Notes: generated from the letters alone by a model not told the origin. A stretch of 64,000 nucleotides of DNA from Candidatus Formimonas warabiya (GCF_002777255.1 NZ_CP017634.1:434001-498000), one strand, 5' to 3'; numbered from the stretch's first letter, positions 1 to 8,756 are shown. A program made the numbers and translations.

Positions 1-1197
1 CATCCATTGAATGGCCTCTAAATAAATCTCTGTAATTTTTTTGGTGTCCACGTGCAGGTCTTTTGCCAAGTCCTCCACATTCTGCCAATGGCCCTTTTCA
101 TACTCTAGGAGCAGCTGGTAGCTTTGGGCAATTTTGCTGTCATCGTCCTTATAGAGGAGTGTATTCTTCACTTCATCAGCAATAGGGATTTCTTCAAAGA
201 CCTTTTCCAAGGGACAGCCTGATAAAACATCCAGCATAGACAAGATTCCTACCGTCATGAACTCAGATTTGCTATTTTCCATGCCAATAATGGGGGAAAA
301 TGATTCCATAAATTTGGCCCGAACCATGCAATAATTAATAGCTTCGGTATGTTTCCCCTCCGCAAGATTTCTGAGTACGGCAATATAACACCACTTCCTT
401 AAATCCTCCAACCCGATTCTGACCAGAGCCTGCCTGATTGATTTCACTCTCGTACCCCTGCTGAAAAGTACGGAGTTAACGATCCGCAACACCTCATAGG
501 AATAAGCCGCATCCATTTCAATTACATTGGCAAGTACGCCAAAATCAATGACTTTGGCATTGATCGCTTCGATCAAGCGCATTTGGTTTAATTTAGCCGG
601 GGGGATAATATTTCTGGACAGCATCACCGGTTTGGCAAAGAAATATCCTTGAAAATAGGTGTATCCCATGCGCACCGCTTTTTCAAACTCTTCTTGTGTT
701 TCAATTTTTTCTGCCAGAAATTTTATTCTTTCATTGCGGAACCGCCGTATGATCGAGGCTTTTTCTGCGTCGGAGGAGGATAAAAAGTCAACTTTTACAA
801 TATCTGCCAGTTTGATTAAAGGGGTGTATTCCGGTTTGAAAATAAAATCATCCAGGGCAATGGTGTAGCCGGCGTCTTTCAGGTTTTTACAGGCGCAAAT
901 AATTTCTTCGTGAGGAACCACCGTTTCCAGAACCTCCACTACCAGAGAATCCGAAGGTAACAGGGTGGCAATTTCCTGGGTGAGAAGATTGTCCGTAAAA
1001 TTGACAAAAGTTTTTTTATCCCCTGTAAGCGTATGAAATCCCAAGGACAGAAAACCCCCCAAAATGACATTCGAGCTTGCCATATCTCCATCCGCGGAAA
1101 TATAGGCATTTTGCTCTGTTTCCCGATAGAGCAATTCATAGCCATACACTTTTTTGTTTTTATCAAAAATAGGCTGCCGGGCAATCAACATGTCCAT
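1..1197 (-). CDS. EAL-HDOD domain signalling protein, C-terminus cut by window edge
   Basis: The reverse strand is open from an ATG at 1197 to base 1 (399 codons) with no stop, so the gene runs out of the window. The start MDMLIARQPIFDKNKKVYGY and then YELLYRE match the YuxH-type proteins that join a degenerate EAL domain (about residues 1-200) to an HDOD domain (about 200 onward). The canonical EAL triad reads ELL here, while ALDDF, VKVDF and the FQGYFFAKP motif are kept. Family members usually act as c-di-GMP-related or protein-interaction scaffolds rather than phosphodiesterases. AGGAAGGATG lies 6-15 bases before the ATG; another in-frame ATG is two codons later. Function beyond signalling cannot be told. 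Confidence 0.85.
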   Translation of the reverse strand, partial: MDMLIARQPIFDKNKKVYGYELLYRETEQNAYISADGDMASSNVILGGFLSLGFHTLTGDKKTFVNFTDNLLTQEIATLLPSDSLVVEVLETVVPHEEIICACKNLKDAGYTIALDDFIFKPEYTPLIKLADIVKVDFLSSSDAEKASIIRRFRNERIKFLAEKIETQEEFEKAVRMGYTYFQGYFFAKPVMLSRNIIPPAKLNQMRLIEAINAKVIDFGVLANVIEMDAAYSYEVLRIVNSVLFSRGTRVKSIRQALVRIGLEDLRKWCYIAVLRNLAEGKHTEAINYCMVRAKFMESFSPIIGMENSKSEFMTVGILSMLDVLSGCPLEKVFEEIPIADEVKNTLLYKDDDSKIAQSYQLLLEYEKGHWQNVEDLAKDLHVDTKKITEIYLEAIQWM

Positions 1198-1577
1198 AGA
1201 TTTTCACATCCTTCCTGAAGGACTAAGATTTATTATTATTATAGTCCTTGATTCTGGACATTTTCTGAACATGTCGTTATATTCTGATTGAAAAGGAGCT
1301 AAAGGTTTAGTTTTGTAATTGGAAAATTTTTTACAAGATATGGTGGATGAATGTAGCCTATACTGAAAATTGATATGAAGATCTATGTCAAGGGACCTGT
1401 CCCCATGACAAACCAACCGGAAAAAATAGAGGGAAATATTCCTATTGGTCGAATCTTTCCTATACAATGAGTTTGGAAATCATTATTTATCTTTTTCTAT
1501 CATCTGATCGGATTTGAAAAAATAAACTCCCTAATGGGGGAGCCGATTATGATGGTTGGTTTCGAGGAGGAACAGTG
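1198..1577. other. Intergenic region with a REP-like hairpin
   Basis: About 380 bases without a convincing gene. It must hold the promoter of the EAL-HDOD gene (reading left) and that of the small ORF at 1578 (reading right). The one clear structure is the hairpin at 1386-1410. Confidence 0.6.
1386..1410. repeat. REP-like palindrome with GGGAC/GTCCC core
   Basis: TGTCA-a-GGGAC-ct-GTCCC-ca-TGACA forms a near-perfect inverted repeat. It resembles the GGGGACA/TGTCCCC element at 43282-43331, which suggests both belong to a dispersed REP-type family. It lies between genes and is not followed by a T-run, so a terminator is less likely. Confidence 0.45.
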
Positions 1578-1667
1578 ATGCGGTTTTTGATTCCGGCACT
1601 TTTGTTTGCAATAGGTCTTGCTGCAGGTTTATTGATCGCGAATTATGTCATGAAAAAGAAAAAGTAA
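1578..1667 (+). CDS. Small single-span membrane protein (29 aa)
   Basis: An ATG at 1578 follows GAGGAGG with ideal spacing and opens a 29-codon frame ending in TAA. The peptide starts MRFLIPALLFAIGLAAGLLI and ends in a lysine-rich tail (NYVMKKKKK-like), i.e. one hydrophobic helix with a positive cytoplasmic end. An in-frame GTG lies directly upstream. The very good Shine-Dalgarno site and membrane-like composition argue for a real gene. It stands alone, facing the RND operon, with a palindrome between them. Function unknown. Confidence 0.5.
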   Translation: MRFLIPALLFAIGLAAGLLIANYVMKKKK

Positions 1668-1718
1668 GCATATTATTGGAAAATCTACAATACTGAAAGC
1701 TTAATTATTTCAAGATTT

Positions 1719-1748
1719 GGCATCGGTGATCATGTGATCACCGATGCC
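1719..1748. terminator. Perfect 14-bp inverted repeat between convergent genes
   Basis: GGCATCGGTGATCA, two bases, then TGATCACCGATGCC: a perfect 14-bp dyad. It lies between the small plus-strand ORF (ends 1667) and the minus-strand pump gene (ends 1783), where a bidirectional terminator is expected. Neither side has a T-run, so an operator or other protein-binding palindrome is the alternative. Confidence 0.5.
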
Positions 1749-1782
1749 AATATTGAGGGATTGGCCGATTAACACGTCTTTT

Positions 1783-4700
1783 TTACACAGTCTGCCTTAC
1801 CAGGGATTTATCTTCATGATTCAGCGTCGATTTCTTTTTAAACCTCTTCTGACGCCTATCATCTAAAATGCTATAAACAACCGGAACCAGGAACAGGGTG
1901 ACGAAGGTTGCCGCCAGTAAGCCCCCGATCACGACGATAGCCAGGGGAGCGTTGGTCTCGCTGCCTTCTCCCAATCCCATCGCCAGGGGTATCATGGCCA
2001 ATATGGTAGCCAAGGCGGTCATTAATATCGGCCTGAGTCTGAGCCGGCCGGTCTCCAACAAGGCAGCAGTCCGCTCCATTCCTGCAGCAAGCAGGTGCTT
2101 CAGATAATCAACATAAACAATGGCGTTGGCTACGGCGATTCCTACCAGCATAATGAGCCCGATAAACGCGTTGACGCTGAAGCTTGTTCCCGTTACCAGC
2201 AGCGCCAAAACCACCCCGATGATAGCACCGGGAAGAGAAAACAGGATCACAAATGGGTCCAGGAAGGACTCATACTGCACCACCATCACCACGTAGACGA
2301 GCATAATCGCCATGAGAAGGGCCAGAATCAAACTGGAAAAAGCTTCTGCCATCTGTTCATTCTCTCCGCCATAGTCGATGGTGTATCCTGCCGGCAGCTT
2401 AATGGTATTTACTCCTGCCTGAATATCCTGGGTAACACTGCTCAAATCTCTATTTAACAGATCGCAGGAAATCGTCCCTTGGCGGGTCTGATTTTCCCGG
2501 TCTATTTGCACCGGTCCGGTTGATAACTCAAAACTGGCCACTTCAGATAAGGGAATGCTGTTGCCCTGAGCGGTGAGGATGGGCAAATCTTTCAGCGTAT
2601 CCATATCGCTGGTTTCTTTGCTGGTACTGGTTACTGTGACATCGATTTCATCTCCCTCGAGACGAAATCTGGATACAACCGACCCGTCAATGGCAGCTTT
2701 GATTTCGCTGGAAACCTGCGCCGGCGTCAACCCGAAATCCATGGCCCGCTGACGGTTGATGCGCAGCTGAACTTCCGGATTCCCATCTCCCAGCGAGGAA
2801 GCCACGTTACGCGTTCCCGGCACCTTTGCCACAATGCCTTCAATCTGTTTGGACAGGCTACGCAGCGTATCCAGATCATCGCCCCGAATGTTGACCGCGA
2901 TAGCGCCTCCCGAACTCGATGATGACAGGCCGCTGCTTACGCTTACGGTACTTTTGGCGCCGAAGATGTCCTTAAGTGATTCCCTGATTTCTTCAGCGAC
3001 TTGTTCCACGCCTTTCCGTTCGCCTTTAGGGATGAGCTGCACCCGAAATGAGGCTTCATTGGATGCAGCACCCATCATGGCCATTTCTCCTGAGCTGCCC
3101 ACGGTAGTATAGACAATGTCAACGGCCGGGTTTTTCAATAGTTCCGCCTCCACTGTCTCGGCCAGCTTATCCACATCCTCGAGTTTCGCTCCCTTGTCCG
3201 CTTCAAGTGTCACCTCAACCTCACCTGAATCAGACGGCGGCATAAACTCAGCACCAATCTGAGGGACCATAGCCAGGGATAAGACGATTAATACCACCAC
3301 ACTGAATATTACACTGCGTCTATGGCCCAGTGCCCAGCGCAGCCCTATTTTATATTTTTCGCCCAGATTGTCCAGCCATTCTCCCAGGCGATGGAACTGT
3401 CTGCTTAGGAAGAACTTACCGGTACCTTTCTTTACCATCGCCTTGTCCGTCAGCATACGGGAAGACATAAAGGGAACCACCGCTAAGGATACCATCAAGG
3501 AACAGGCGATGGCTACACAAATCGTAAGGGCTAGAGGCTTGAACAAGACCCCGCTGATCCCTTCGGCCAGACCAATGGGCAGGAATACCGCGATCAGGGT
3601 TAAGGTGCTTGCCAAAACGGCTCCGCCTACTTCCGCGGTTCCCTTTAAGGCAGCTTCGGGGGCGGACAACCCCAGGTCCCGATGACGATAGATGTTTTCA
3701 AAAACCACAATGGAGTCGTCGATCATTCGCCCTACCCCCAGGGCCAGACCTCCGAGCGTGAGGAGATTCAGGGTGCTGCCGTTGTAGAACAAGACGATAA
3801 ATGTGGCGAGCAGAGATAGGGGGATGGCGATGCCGACAATGGCCGTACTGCGCAGGTTGCGCATGAACAGGAATATAATCAGGACCGCTAAAACCGCGCC
3901 TTCCGCCAACGTTCTGGTAGTGCTGTTCAGCGATTTATTGATATTATCCGACTGATCCATGACGATCTCTACATTAATTTTGCCCCCAAGTTCGTTCCGG
4001 ATTTTTTCCATTTCTTCTTTCACCTTGGTGCAGGCTTCCACCGTATTGCCGTCTGTCGCCTTCTGGACCAGCAGGCTTACCGCCGGTTTTTTGTTTACCC
4101 GGGTAAGCTGTTCCACTTCTTTATAGTCTTCACTGATTTCGGCAATCTCTTTCAGTTGAATTTTATTGCCGTTGGCAGCTGTGAGGGCCACCTCGCCGAC
4201 AGCGTCCACGCTCTCGAATTCCTGCAGACTACGGACAAAATACTCTCGTTCTCCATAAGAGATGTCTCCGCTGGACATGTTGTAATTCTCTGCCGCCAGA
4301 AAACTGCCTATCTGGGTCAGGCTCAAACCGTAATTTTGAGCCTTTACCGGATCAACCGCCACTTTCACTTCCCGTTCAAGCCCTCCCAGAACAGTCACGG
4401 AAGCTACCCCTGAAATACGCGATAACCGGGGTTCAATGTCATCTTCCGCAACACTTTGCAGTTGAGCCAGAGACAACTGGTCGGAACCAATCGCCACCGC
4501 GATGACCGGCATGATATTGGGGTTAATCTTCATCACCATCGGTTTATCTGCATCCTCTGGAAGATAGCTTTCCGCCATTGAGATCTTATCTCGAATATCG
4601 GCCATAGCGCTGTCCATATTGGTTCCATAGTTGAAGCCGATAATGACGATAGACGAATTGGCGCTGGACTGAGACATTAAGGTATCAATGTCACTGACGG

Positions 4701-4923
4701 TGGCAACCACATTCTCAATCGGTTTGCTAACCTGCTCTTCAATTTCTTCAGGGCCGGCTCCTGAATAGGTGGTCATCACAATTGCGTAAGGCAAATCCAT
4801 TTCAGGCAGCAGATCGGTACGCATCTGGACTACGCTCATTACGCCGATAATGGAAAGCGCTGCAATCAGGATAATGATCGTTGCCGGCCGGTTTATTGAA
4901 AATTGGGCAATTCTCCTGATCAT
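1783..4923 (-). CDS. RND efflux pump, inner-membrane transporter (AcrB/HAE family)
   Basis: 1046-residue proton-driven efflux transporter, the usual length for AcrB-type pumps. The N-terminus IRRIAQFSINRPATIIILIA is the first membrane helix of this family. The motif GVGRMIDDSIVVFENIYRH carries the paired aspartates of helix 4 needed for proton relay, and LIMLVGIAVANAIVYVDYL is the matching late-helix motif. Two large periplasmic-type loops are present as expected. It is last in the marR-adaptor-pump operon, its ATG overlapping the adaptor stop by 4 bases. No outer-membrane TolC gene is nearby, which fits a single-membrane or atypical envelope. Substrate cannot be told. Confidence 0.95.
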   Translation of the reverse strand: MIRRIAQFSINRPATIIILIAALSIIGVMSVVQMRTDLLPEMDLPYAIVMTTYSGAGPEEIEEQVSKPIENVVATVSDIDTLMSQSSANSSIVIIGFNYGTNMDSAMADIRDKISMAESYLPEDADKPMVMKINPNIMPVIAVAIGSDQLSLAQLQSVAEDDIEPRLSRISGVASVTVLGGLEREVKVAVDPVKAQNYGLSLTQIGSFLAAENYNMSSGDISYGEREYFVRSLQEFESVDAVGEVALTAANGNKIQLKEIAEISEDYKEVEQLTRVNKKPAVSLLVQKATDGNTVEACTKVKEEMEKIRNELGGKINVEIVMDQSDNINKSLNSTTRTLAEGAVLAVLIIFLFMRNLRSTAIVGIAIPLSLLATFIVLFYNGSTLNLLTLGGLALGVGRMIDDSIVVFENIYRHRDLGLSAPEAALKGTAEVGGAVLASTLTLIAVFLPIGLAEGISGVLFKPLALTICVAIACSLMVSLAVVPFMSSRMLTDKAMVKKGTGKFFLSRQFHRLGEWLDNLGEKYKIGLRWALGHRRSVIFSVVVLIVLSLAMVPQIGAEFMPPSDSGEVEVTLEADKGAKLEDVDKLAETVEAELLKNPAVDIVYTTVGSSGEMAMMGAASNEASFRVQLIPKGERKGVEQVAEEIRESLKDIFGAKSTVSVSSGLSSSSSGGAIAVNIRGDDLDTLRSLSKQIEGIVAKVPGTRNVASSLGDGNPEVQLRINRQRAMDFGLTPAQVSSEIKAAIDGSVVSRFRLEGDEIDVTVTSTSKETSDMDTLKDLPILTAQGNSIPLSEVASFELSTGPVQIDRENQTRQGTISCDLLNRDLSSVTQDIQAGVNTIKLPAGYTIDYGGENEQMAEAFSSLILALLMAIMLVYVVMVVQYESFLDPFVILFSLPGAIIGVVLALLVTGTSFSVNAFIGLIMLVGIAVANAIVYVDYLKHLLAAGMERTAALLETGRLRLRPILMTALATILAMIPLAMGLGEGSETNAPLAIVVIGGLLAATFVTLFLVPVVYSILDDRRQKRFKKKSTLNHEDKSLVRQTV

Positions 4924-6056
4924 TTCGCAGTTCCCCCATCACTAAAATTCAGCACGCTGGTTTCATCAATGAGGGTGTTGCCTTTGGTGACAACCTTCTG
5001 TCCTGCCTGAAGACCTTCGGTGATCTCAGTATAGGTCCCATCATTGAGTCCGGTTTGAACGACTACCGCTTGCGCACGATTTTCCCCGTTCACCACATAG
5101 ACGACACTTTCCCCGCTTTTAGGCAGGACTGCGTCCATCGGAATAGCGATAACACCTGCCCGGTGCTCTGTCCCCAGCATCACCTCGGCAAACATACCGG
5201 ATTTCACCTGGGCGGCTCGATTATTGGGTAGGGCAACCTTTACCGGATAAGTACGCGTAACCGGATCAGCGACGGAGGCCACACTTTTGACAGTACCGGT
5301 AAACGGTTCTTCGCTAATGGCTTTGATCCGCACTTTGACGGCTGTCCCGGCTTGAACCGACGATACGTCGGATTCACTGACCTTAACCTCCACTTCCAAA
5401 TCCGCGGTTTTATTGATGACCGCAACCGGGCTCTGCAGACTGGTCATATCTCCCACCGAAACATCGACACGCCCCACGATTCCGTCCATGGGACTGGTAA
5501 TCTCGCAATCGGCCAAATTCTCCTGGGCCAGACTAAGTGCGGCCTGCGCCTGCGCTATGCCCGCTTCTGCAGCACCGGTGTTCAGGGCATCATACTGAGC
5601 CTGGGCTGTTTCAAGTGCCTGTTTGGAAGTAGCCCCTGCATTGTAAAGCTCTTGAATCCGTTCATAATTGCTCAAAGCTGTCTGCCGCTGAACCTCATTT
5701 GCTGCCTGTGCGGCCTGGGCAGAAGCTAACGCCGCTTTGGCCTGCTGGACGGCTACATCCAGCTTACTCGGGTCTAAACGAATAATCACTTGCCCCTGCC
5801 GAACCGCCTGGCCTTCGGTCACATAAACCTCTGTAACCCGGCGTGATAGCTTGGGGATAACTTCCTCTTCAAGATTTCCTTTCACCTTGCCGGAATAGCT
5901 TGAATATCTGGTGATATCCATTGTTTTTACAACTGCTGTTTCCACGTTTATTACATTTTGTGCCTCTTCCTGGGGCTTTTCACCACAACCGCTGGTACCT
6001 ATGAGTAGCGATATGATTACCAGCACGAACATGATATGATGATACCTTGTTTTCAC
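4920..6056 (-). CDS. RND efflux periplasmic adaptor (membrane fusion protein)
   Basis: 378 residues. It begins with a signal sequence and a Cys at LIGTSGCGEK, an acceptable but not ideal lipobox. Next come the biotinyl-lipoyl-like half (RRVTEVYVTEGQAVRQGQ), an Ala/Gln-rich alpha-helical hairpin (AKAALASAQAAQAANEVQ), the second lipoyl half (ITSPMDGIVGRVDVSVGD) and a C-terminal beta-barrel and membrane-proximal region. This is the HlyD/AcrA architecture that couples an RND pump to the cell envelope. The stop overlaps the pump start (ATGA), implying translational coupling; MarR lies 82 bases upstream. Confidence 0.93.
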   Translation of the reverse strand: MKTRYHHIMFVLVIISLLIGTSGCGEKPQEEAQNVINVETAVVKTMDITRYSSYSGKVKGNLEEEVIPKLSRRVTEVYVTEGQAVRQGQVIIRLDPSKLDVAVQQAKAALASAQAAQAANEVQRQTALSNYERIQELYNAGATSKQALETAQAQYDALNTGAAEAGIAQAQAALSLAQENLADCEITSPMDGIVGRVDVSVGDMTSLQSPVAVINKTADLEVEVKVSESDVSSVQAGTAVKVRIKAISEEPFTGTVKSVASVADPVTRTYPVKVALPNNRAAQVKSGMFAEVMLGTEHRAGVIAIPMDAVLPKSGESVVYVVNGENRAQAVVVQTGLNDGTYTEITEGLQAGQKVVTKGNTLIDETSVLNFSDGGTAK

Positions 6057-6137
6057 CCAAATTCTCTCCTTTAATCATTAATTATTCATTATGAACGCAT
6101 GGCAACTTTCTCATCGCGGCAAGGGATTCCCATTCCC

Positions 6138-6578
6138 TCAGAAGCTTTTTCCCTTTTTCAGGACATCGTGAAGAACGGTAAGGCCCGCCAGCATAGACTC
6201 TATCTGGGCATCGGGAATCTCGTTCAATAGGTTGGTAAACTGCTCCTCCAGGTAAGCCCTGATGTTCCTCCAAAGATCGGTCCCGGAGTCGGTAAGAAAA
6301 ATTCGGGTCAGCCGCTGGTCGTTTTTATCCGGCCGTTTATCCACCATCCCCCTGAAACTCAGTTCTTCAATCGTGGTAGAAATATACGACTTGACAAGCC
6401 CGCTTTGCCTTGACAGCTCGCTCACCGTTATTCCCGGCTCCTTCTCAATCTGAGCCAGGATCATCAGGTGCGTCCCGGGCAGATTGTACCGCTTGAGCAT
6501 CTCCTTGTTGTGCTCCATCAGCCGGATATGCACCACCTCAAACAGGTCCATCAGTTGTAAACGTAACCGTGGGTCCAT
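6138..6578 (-). CDS. MarR-family transcriptional regulator
   Basis: 146 residues with the winged helix-turn-helix of MarR proteins: GTHLMILAQIEKEPGITVSE, then the recognition helix SGLVKSYISTTIEELSFRGM, then a basic wing (DKRPDKNDQRLTRIFLTDSG). GAGGTG precedes the ATG. It is the first gene of the efflux operon, and two dyads sit between its start and a consensus promoter, so it most likely represses its own operon and is released by a pump substrate. The ligand is unknown. Confidence 0.92.
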   Translation of the reverse strand: MDPRLRLQLMDLFEVVHIRLMEHNKEMLKRYNLPGTHLMILAQIEKEPGITVSELSRQSGLVKSYISTTIEELSFRGMVDKRPDKNDQRLTRIFLTDSGTDLWRNIRAYLEEQFTNLLNEIPDAQIESMLAGLTVLHDVLKKGKSF

Positions 6579-6630
6579 TGAATTTTCACCTCTGTTCCAT
6601 TTAATTTTAGTAAACGATCCGTCCTATGTT

Positions 6631-6658
6631 GTTCGTTTATGAACGTTCTGTTCAGAAC
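6631..6658 (-). promoter_or_regulatory. Two abutting MarR operator dyads
   Basis: Two 14-bp GTTC-N6-GAAC dyads lie head to tail: GTTCGTTTATGAAC at 6631-6644 and the perfect palindrome GTTCTGTTCAGAAC at 6645-6658. They start one base downstream of the -10 box, covering the expected transcription start, which is the classic position for MarR autorepression. Confidence 0.75.
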
Positions 6659-6659
6659 C

Positions 6660-6688
6660 ATATTAACCAAAATTTACATATCTGTCAA
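6660..6688 (-). promoter_or_regulatory. Consensus sigma-A promoter of the marR-RND operon
   Basis: On the minus strand TTGACA (6683-6688) and TAATAT (6660-6665) are separated by exactly 17 bases. The -35 is perfect and the -10 differs from TATAAT by two bases. Confidence 0.8.
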
Positions 6689-6885
6689 TCTCTTTTGAAT
6701 CAGATACAGCCTTTTTCTGTATTCGCTTTTGACAGGTATGATTGACGGAACCGTTGGGGTTGGAGTCCTACAGGCTGTCAAATACCTTGCGCTCTTCGAC
6801 AAAGAAAGCACGCTAACCACGCGCAATATAGGGACTATCAGATACTTCAAAGGAGATGCAAGACAGGTATGAAAACGTATCGCAA

Positions 6886-6929
6886 GAAAAGAAAAAAGCC
6901 CTTAAATCCGCTTATATCGCGGCTTTAAG
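6886..6929 (-). terminator. Rho-independent terminator, minus strand
   Basis: CTTAAATCCGC (6901-6911) pairs with GCGGCTTTAAG (6919-6929) with one mismatch across a 7-base loop. On the minus strand the hairpin is followed by GGCTTTTTTCTTTT. It lies directly downstream of the tRNA-like 3' end at 6943-6973, as a tRNA terminator would. Confidence 0.65.
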
Positions 6930-6942
6930 AGCGATTTATTTC

Positions 6943-6973
6943 TGGTGCTCGGGGTCGAACCGACATGGGTTTT
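6943..6973 (-). pseudogene. Decayed 3' end of a tRNA-Leu-like gene
   Basis: Read on the minus strand, the segment contains GTCGGTTCGACC and ends GAGCACCA, i.e. a T-arm with the TTCGA loop and a CCA tail. It resembles the 3' end of bacterial tRNA-Leu but is about five bases short in the T-arm/acceptor, and no matching 5' half is visible further right. The terminator at 6886-6929 directly follows. It may be a relic attachment site or a deletion scar; an unrelated match is possible. Confidence 0.35.
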
Positions 6974-7078
6974 CAGCCTATTTTTATTGGGATGCCGTCC
7001 CTGTTTATGGTAATCCAATATTAAGTCAGACGGCTCATCAAAAATTAGGTCACTTAAAGGGCGGAAACATTAAATATC

Positions 7079-7807
7079 TTAGTAAATATTCTCCTCTTCA
7101 AAAAAACTTTGTCGAATATATAAAATATGTTGGGTCATATATTTTTCAGCTAAAGCACTGTCACGATCCTTTATGGCAGCAAAGATTTTCTGATGCTGTT
7201 CTTGAAATTTCTTTATGCGTTCGGAAGTGGAACTTCTCCTTTTTAAAGTTTCCCACAAATTTTCTAATCGGGCATTGTTAATGATTTGCATAAACTTAGT
7301 CAATAAAGTGTTGTTTGCCGCAAGAGCGATTCTTTCATGGAATTCATTGTCCAAATGGACAAATTCGGTATAATTGTTCATATCATGATCCAATTCATCT
7401 AATTCATCAATGCAACGTGATAAATGATTTATATCTTCTTTCGTAGCATTCTTTGCCGCCAATTTAACCAGAAAAGTCTCAATAGCCAATCTCGCTTCAA
7501 AAATCTCCAATGGGCTCGTTTGTGTTTCGATTTCGGACAGGACATTATCAATATCCATTAAGGTTTTTGCTTTAATAAAGGTTCCTTGCCCTACTCTGCT
7601 TTCAGTTAACCCCATTACCTCTAGTACGCGCAGTGCCTCTCTTATGGTAGGCCTGCTCGTCTGGAAACTTTCTGCAAGATTTCGTTCAGAGGGCAATTTG
7701 TCGCCTGGTTTTAGGTTCCCAGACTCAATTTGATTTCTGATCTGCCTGGCGATTTGGATAAATGCTTTATTATGTTCAATGGGGGAAAATAGCGTCATTC
7801 TTTTCAT
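7079..7807 (-). CDS. FCD-type GntR (FadR subfamily) regulator, copy 1
   Basis: Winged helix DNA-binding domain at about residues 10-75 (GDKLPSERNLAESFQTSRPT, IREALRVLEVMGL, VGQGTFI) followed by an all-helical FCD ligand-binding domain with the D-N-E-F-H metal-site motif. The chosen start MKRMTLFSP is the point where homology to the second copy (14270-14998) begins; a longer frame reaches 7894 but has no comparable support. An ATG three codons later is also possible, with AAAGG at better spacing. The two copies differ at about 17 of 239 residues and have identical recognition helices. It diverges from the TTT transporter operon, across a 950-base region full of operator-like sites. Confidence 0.92.
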   Translation of the reverse strand: MKRMTLFSPIEHNKAFIQIARQIRNQIESGNLKPGDKLPSERNLAESFQTSRPTIREALRVLEVMGLTESRVGQGTFIKAKTLMDIDNVLSEIETQTSPLEIFEARLAIETFLVKLAAKNATKEDINHLSRCIDELDELDHDMNNYTEFVHLDNEFHERIALAANNTLLTKFMQIINNARLENLWETLKRRSSTSERIKKFQEQHQKIFAAIKDRDSALAEKYMTQHILYIRQSFFEEENIY

Positions 7808-8129
7808 TACCTTTCTAAATAATGTATAGGGGAAATTTACAATAGCCAAGATTAGCAACTGGTATAGCCGCCGTCTCGCCTCCGTTTCCTGCAAGCAAGC
7901 ACATGTTAATGGAACCCTGTAACACTTTTCTGCTTTTGCACATGTTTGTGCCTGTCGAGAGAAGAGGAATGATCATCTGTGGTTGGATAAACCACATTAC
8001 CTTTATAGAATTATGAATTTTAACAGTCAAGTCTAATTTTAGCATATTTTAATGTATTAGGCAAACTGTTTACTATTAATAAATTAACGAAAATCCCGGA
8101 ATTATTTTATTTATTGAGCAGGCCCTTTT

Positions 8130-8455
8130 TATAATTCTAATGGCCAGACAACTCGACAGGTTTAAAGCGTTTTAAGGCTCATTTTGATCTTTTCATTACT
8201 TTTCTTTTTGAATTCTTGAGAAAGTATCACGGTATTTTATGACTCGTGCTATTTTGGCTTTTTTTAACTTTACTGTTCCATTTCTTCTTAATATTATAAT
8301 AATTGGTAATGGCTAACCTGACAAAGTTGGAGGACTGCTTGCTAAGGCAACTTTGCCAGAACCTTAATGTTTATGGCTGCCAACTGTTTTTACTCTATCC
8401 AATAGTTTTAAATTGAGTTTTTCTATATGATAATTTATCTAAATGGCTAGACCGG
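8130..8455 (+). promoter_or_regulatory. Degenerate tandem copies of the GntR promoter-operator module
   Basis: Three partial copies of the cassette at 8596-8646. Copy one: TATAAT at 8130-8135 then AATGGCCAGACAACTCGA at 8139-8156. Copy two: TATAAT at 8295-8300 then AATTGGTAAT at 8301-8310. Copy three: GATAAT at 8429-8434 then AAATGGCTAGACCGG at 8441-8455. None has a good TTGACA at 17 bases. They may be decayed promoters or auxiliary operators for a looping repressor. Confidence 0.45.
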
Positions 8456-8595
8456 TTTTTGCTTATTTAGCAGTAATGTAGCCTAAAGAGATAAAAACAG
8501 TCTGCAAGTTTATACAGCCGAGAGACAGCTTGTTTTTAAGAAATAGCCAGGATGTTCCCCTATTAGTATTATTTTAAAAGTTATTAATATTTATA

Positions 8596-8646
8596 TTGAC
8601 AAAATAGCCTGAGCATTTTATAATCCAAATTGGTAAGACAACTTAA
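8596..8646 (+). promoter_or_regulatory. Perfect sigma-A promoter with FCD-GntR operator (TTT operon)
   Basis: TTGACA (8596-8601), exactly 17 bases, TATAAT (8619-8624): both boxes perfect. Overlapping the expected start site is ATTGGTAAGACAACTTAA (8629-8646), whose core TGGTAAGACAA fits the FCD-GntR consensus TNGTNNNACNA. Almost the same sequence precedes the catabolic cluster at 18903-18953. Repression by the flanking GntR proteins is inferred. Confidence 0.85.
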
Positions 8647-8756
8647 CATTTGTGGTATAAAGTTTATTTTTGGCACGTTTTAACTAGTGTAAATATAGAG
8701 ATAAAAATGAAAAGGAGAGCGAAAGAGAGCAAACACACGGTAGAAGGGGGTGACAA

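Larger units (their letters stand above)
7808..8756. other. Long intergenic control region between gntR copy 1 and the TTT operon
   Basis: About 950 AT-rich bases with no convincing gene. It contains several repeats of a module made of a -10-like hexamer followed by an A-A-T-(T)GG-AGAC type site, at about 8130, 8295, 8430 and 8619, the last being the intact promoter. CAAAGTTG and CAACTTTG also form an 8-bp inverted repeat at about 8322-8355. Confidence 0.6.

Noticed and set aside
1204..1467. 87-codon minus-strand frame upstream of the EAL-HDOD gene
   Set aside because: It contains the REP-like hairpin and shows no conserved motif.
6856..7281. Plus-strand frame of 141 codons opposite gntR copy 1
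   Set aside because: Overlaps the terminator, the tRNA-like relic and the conserved 3' end of the GntR gene; the protein has no family character.
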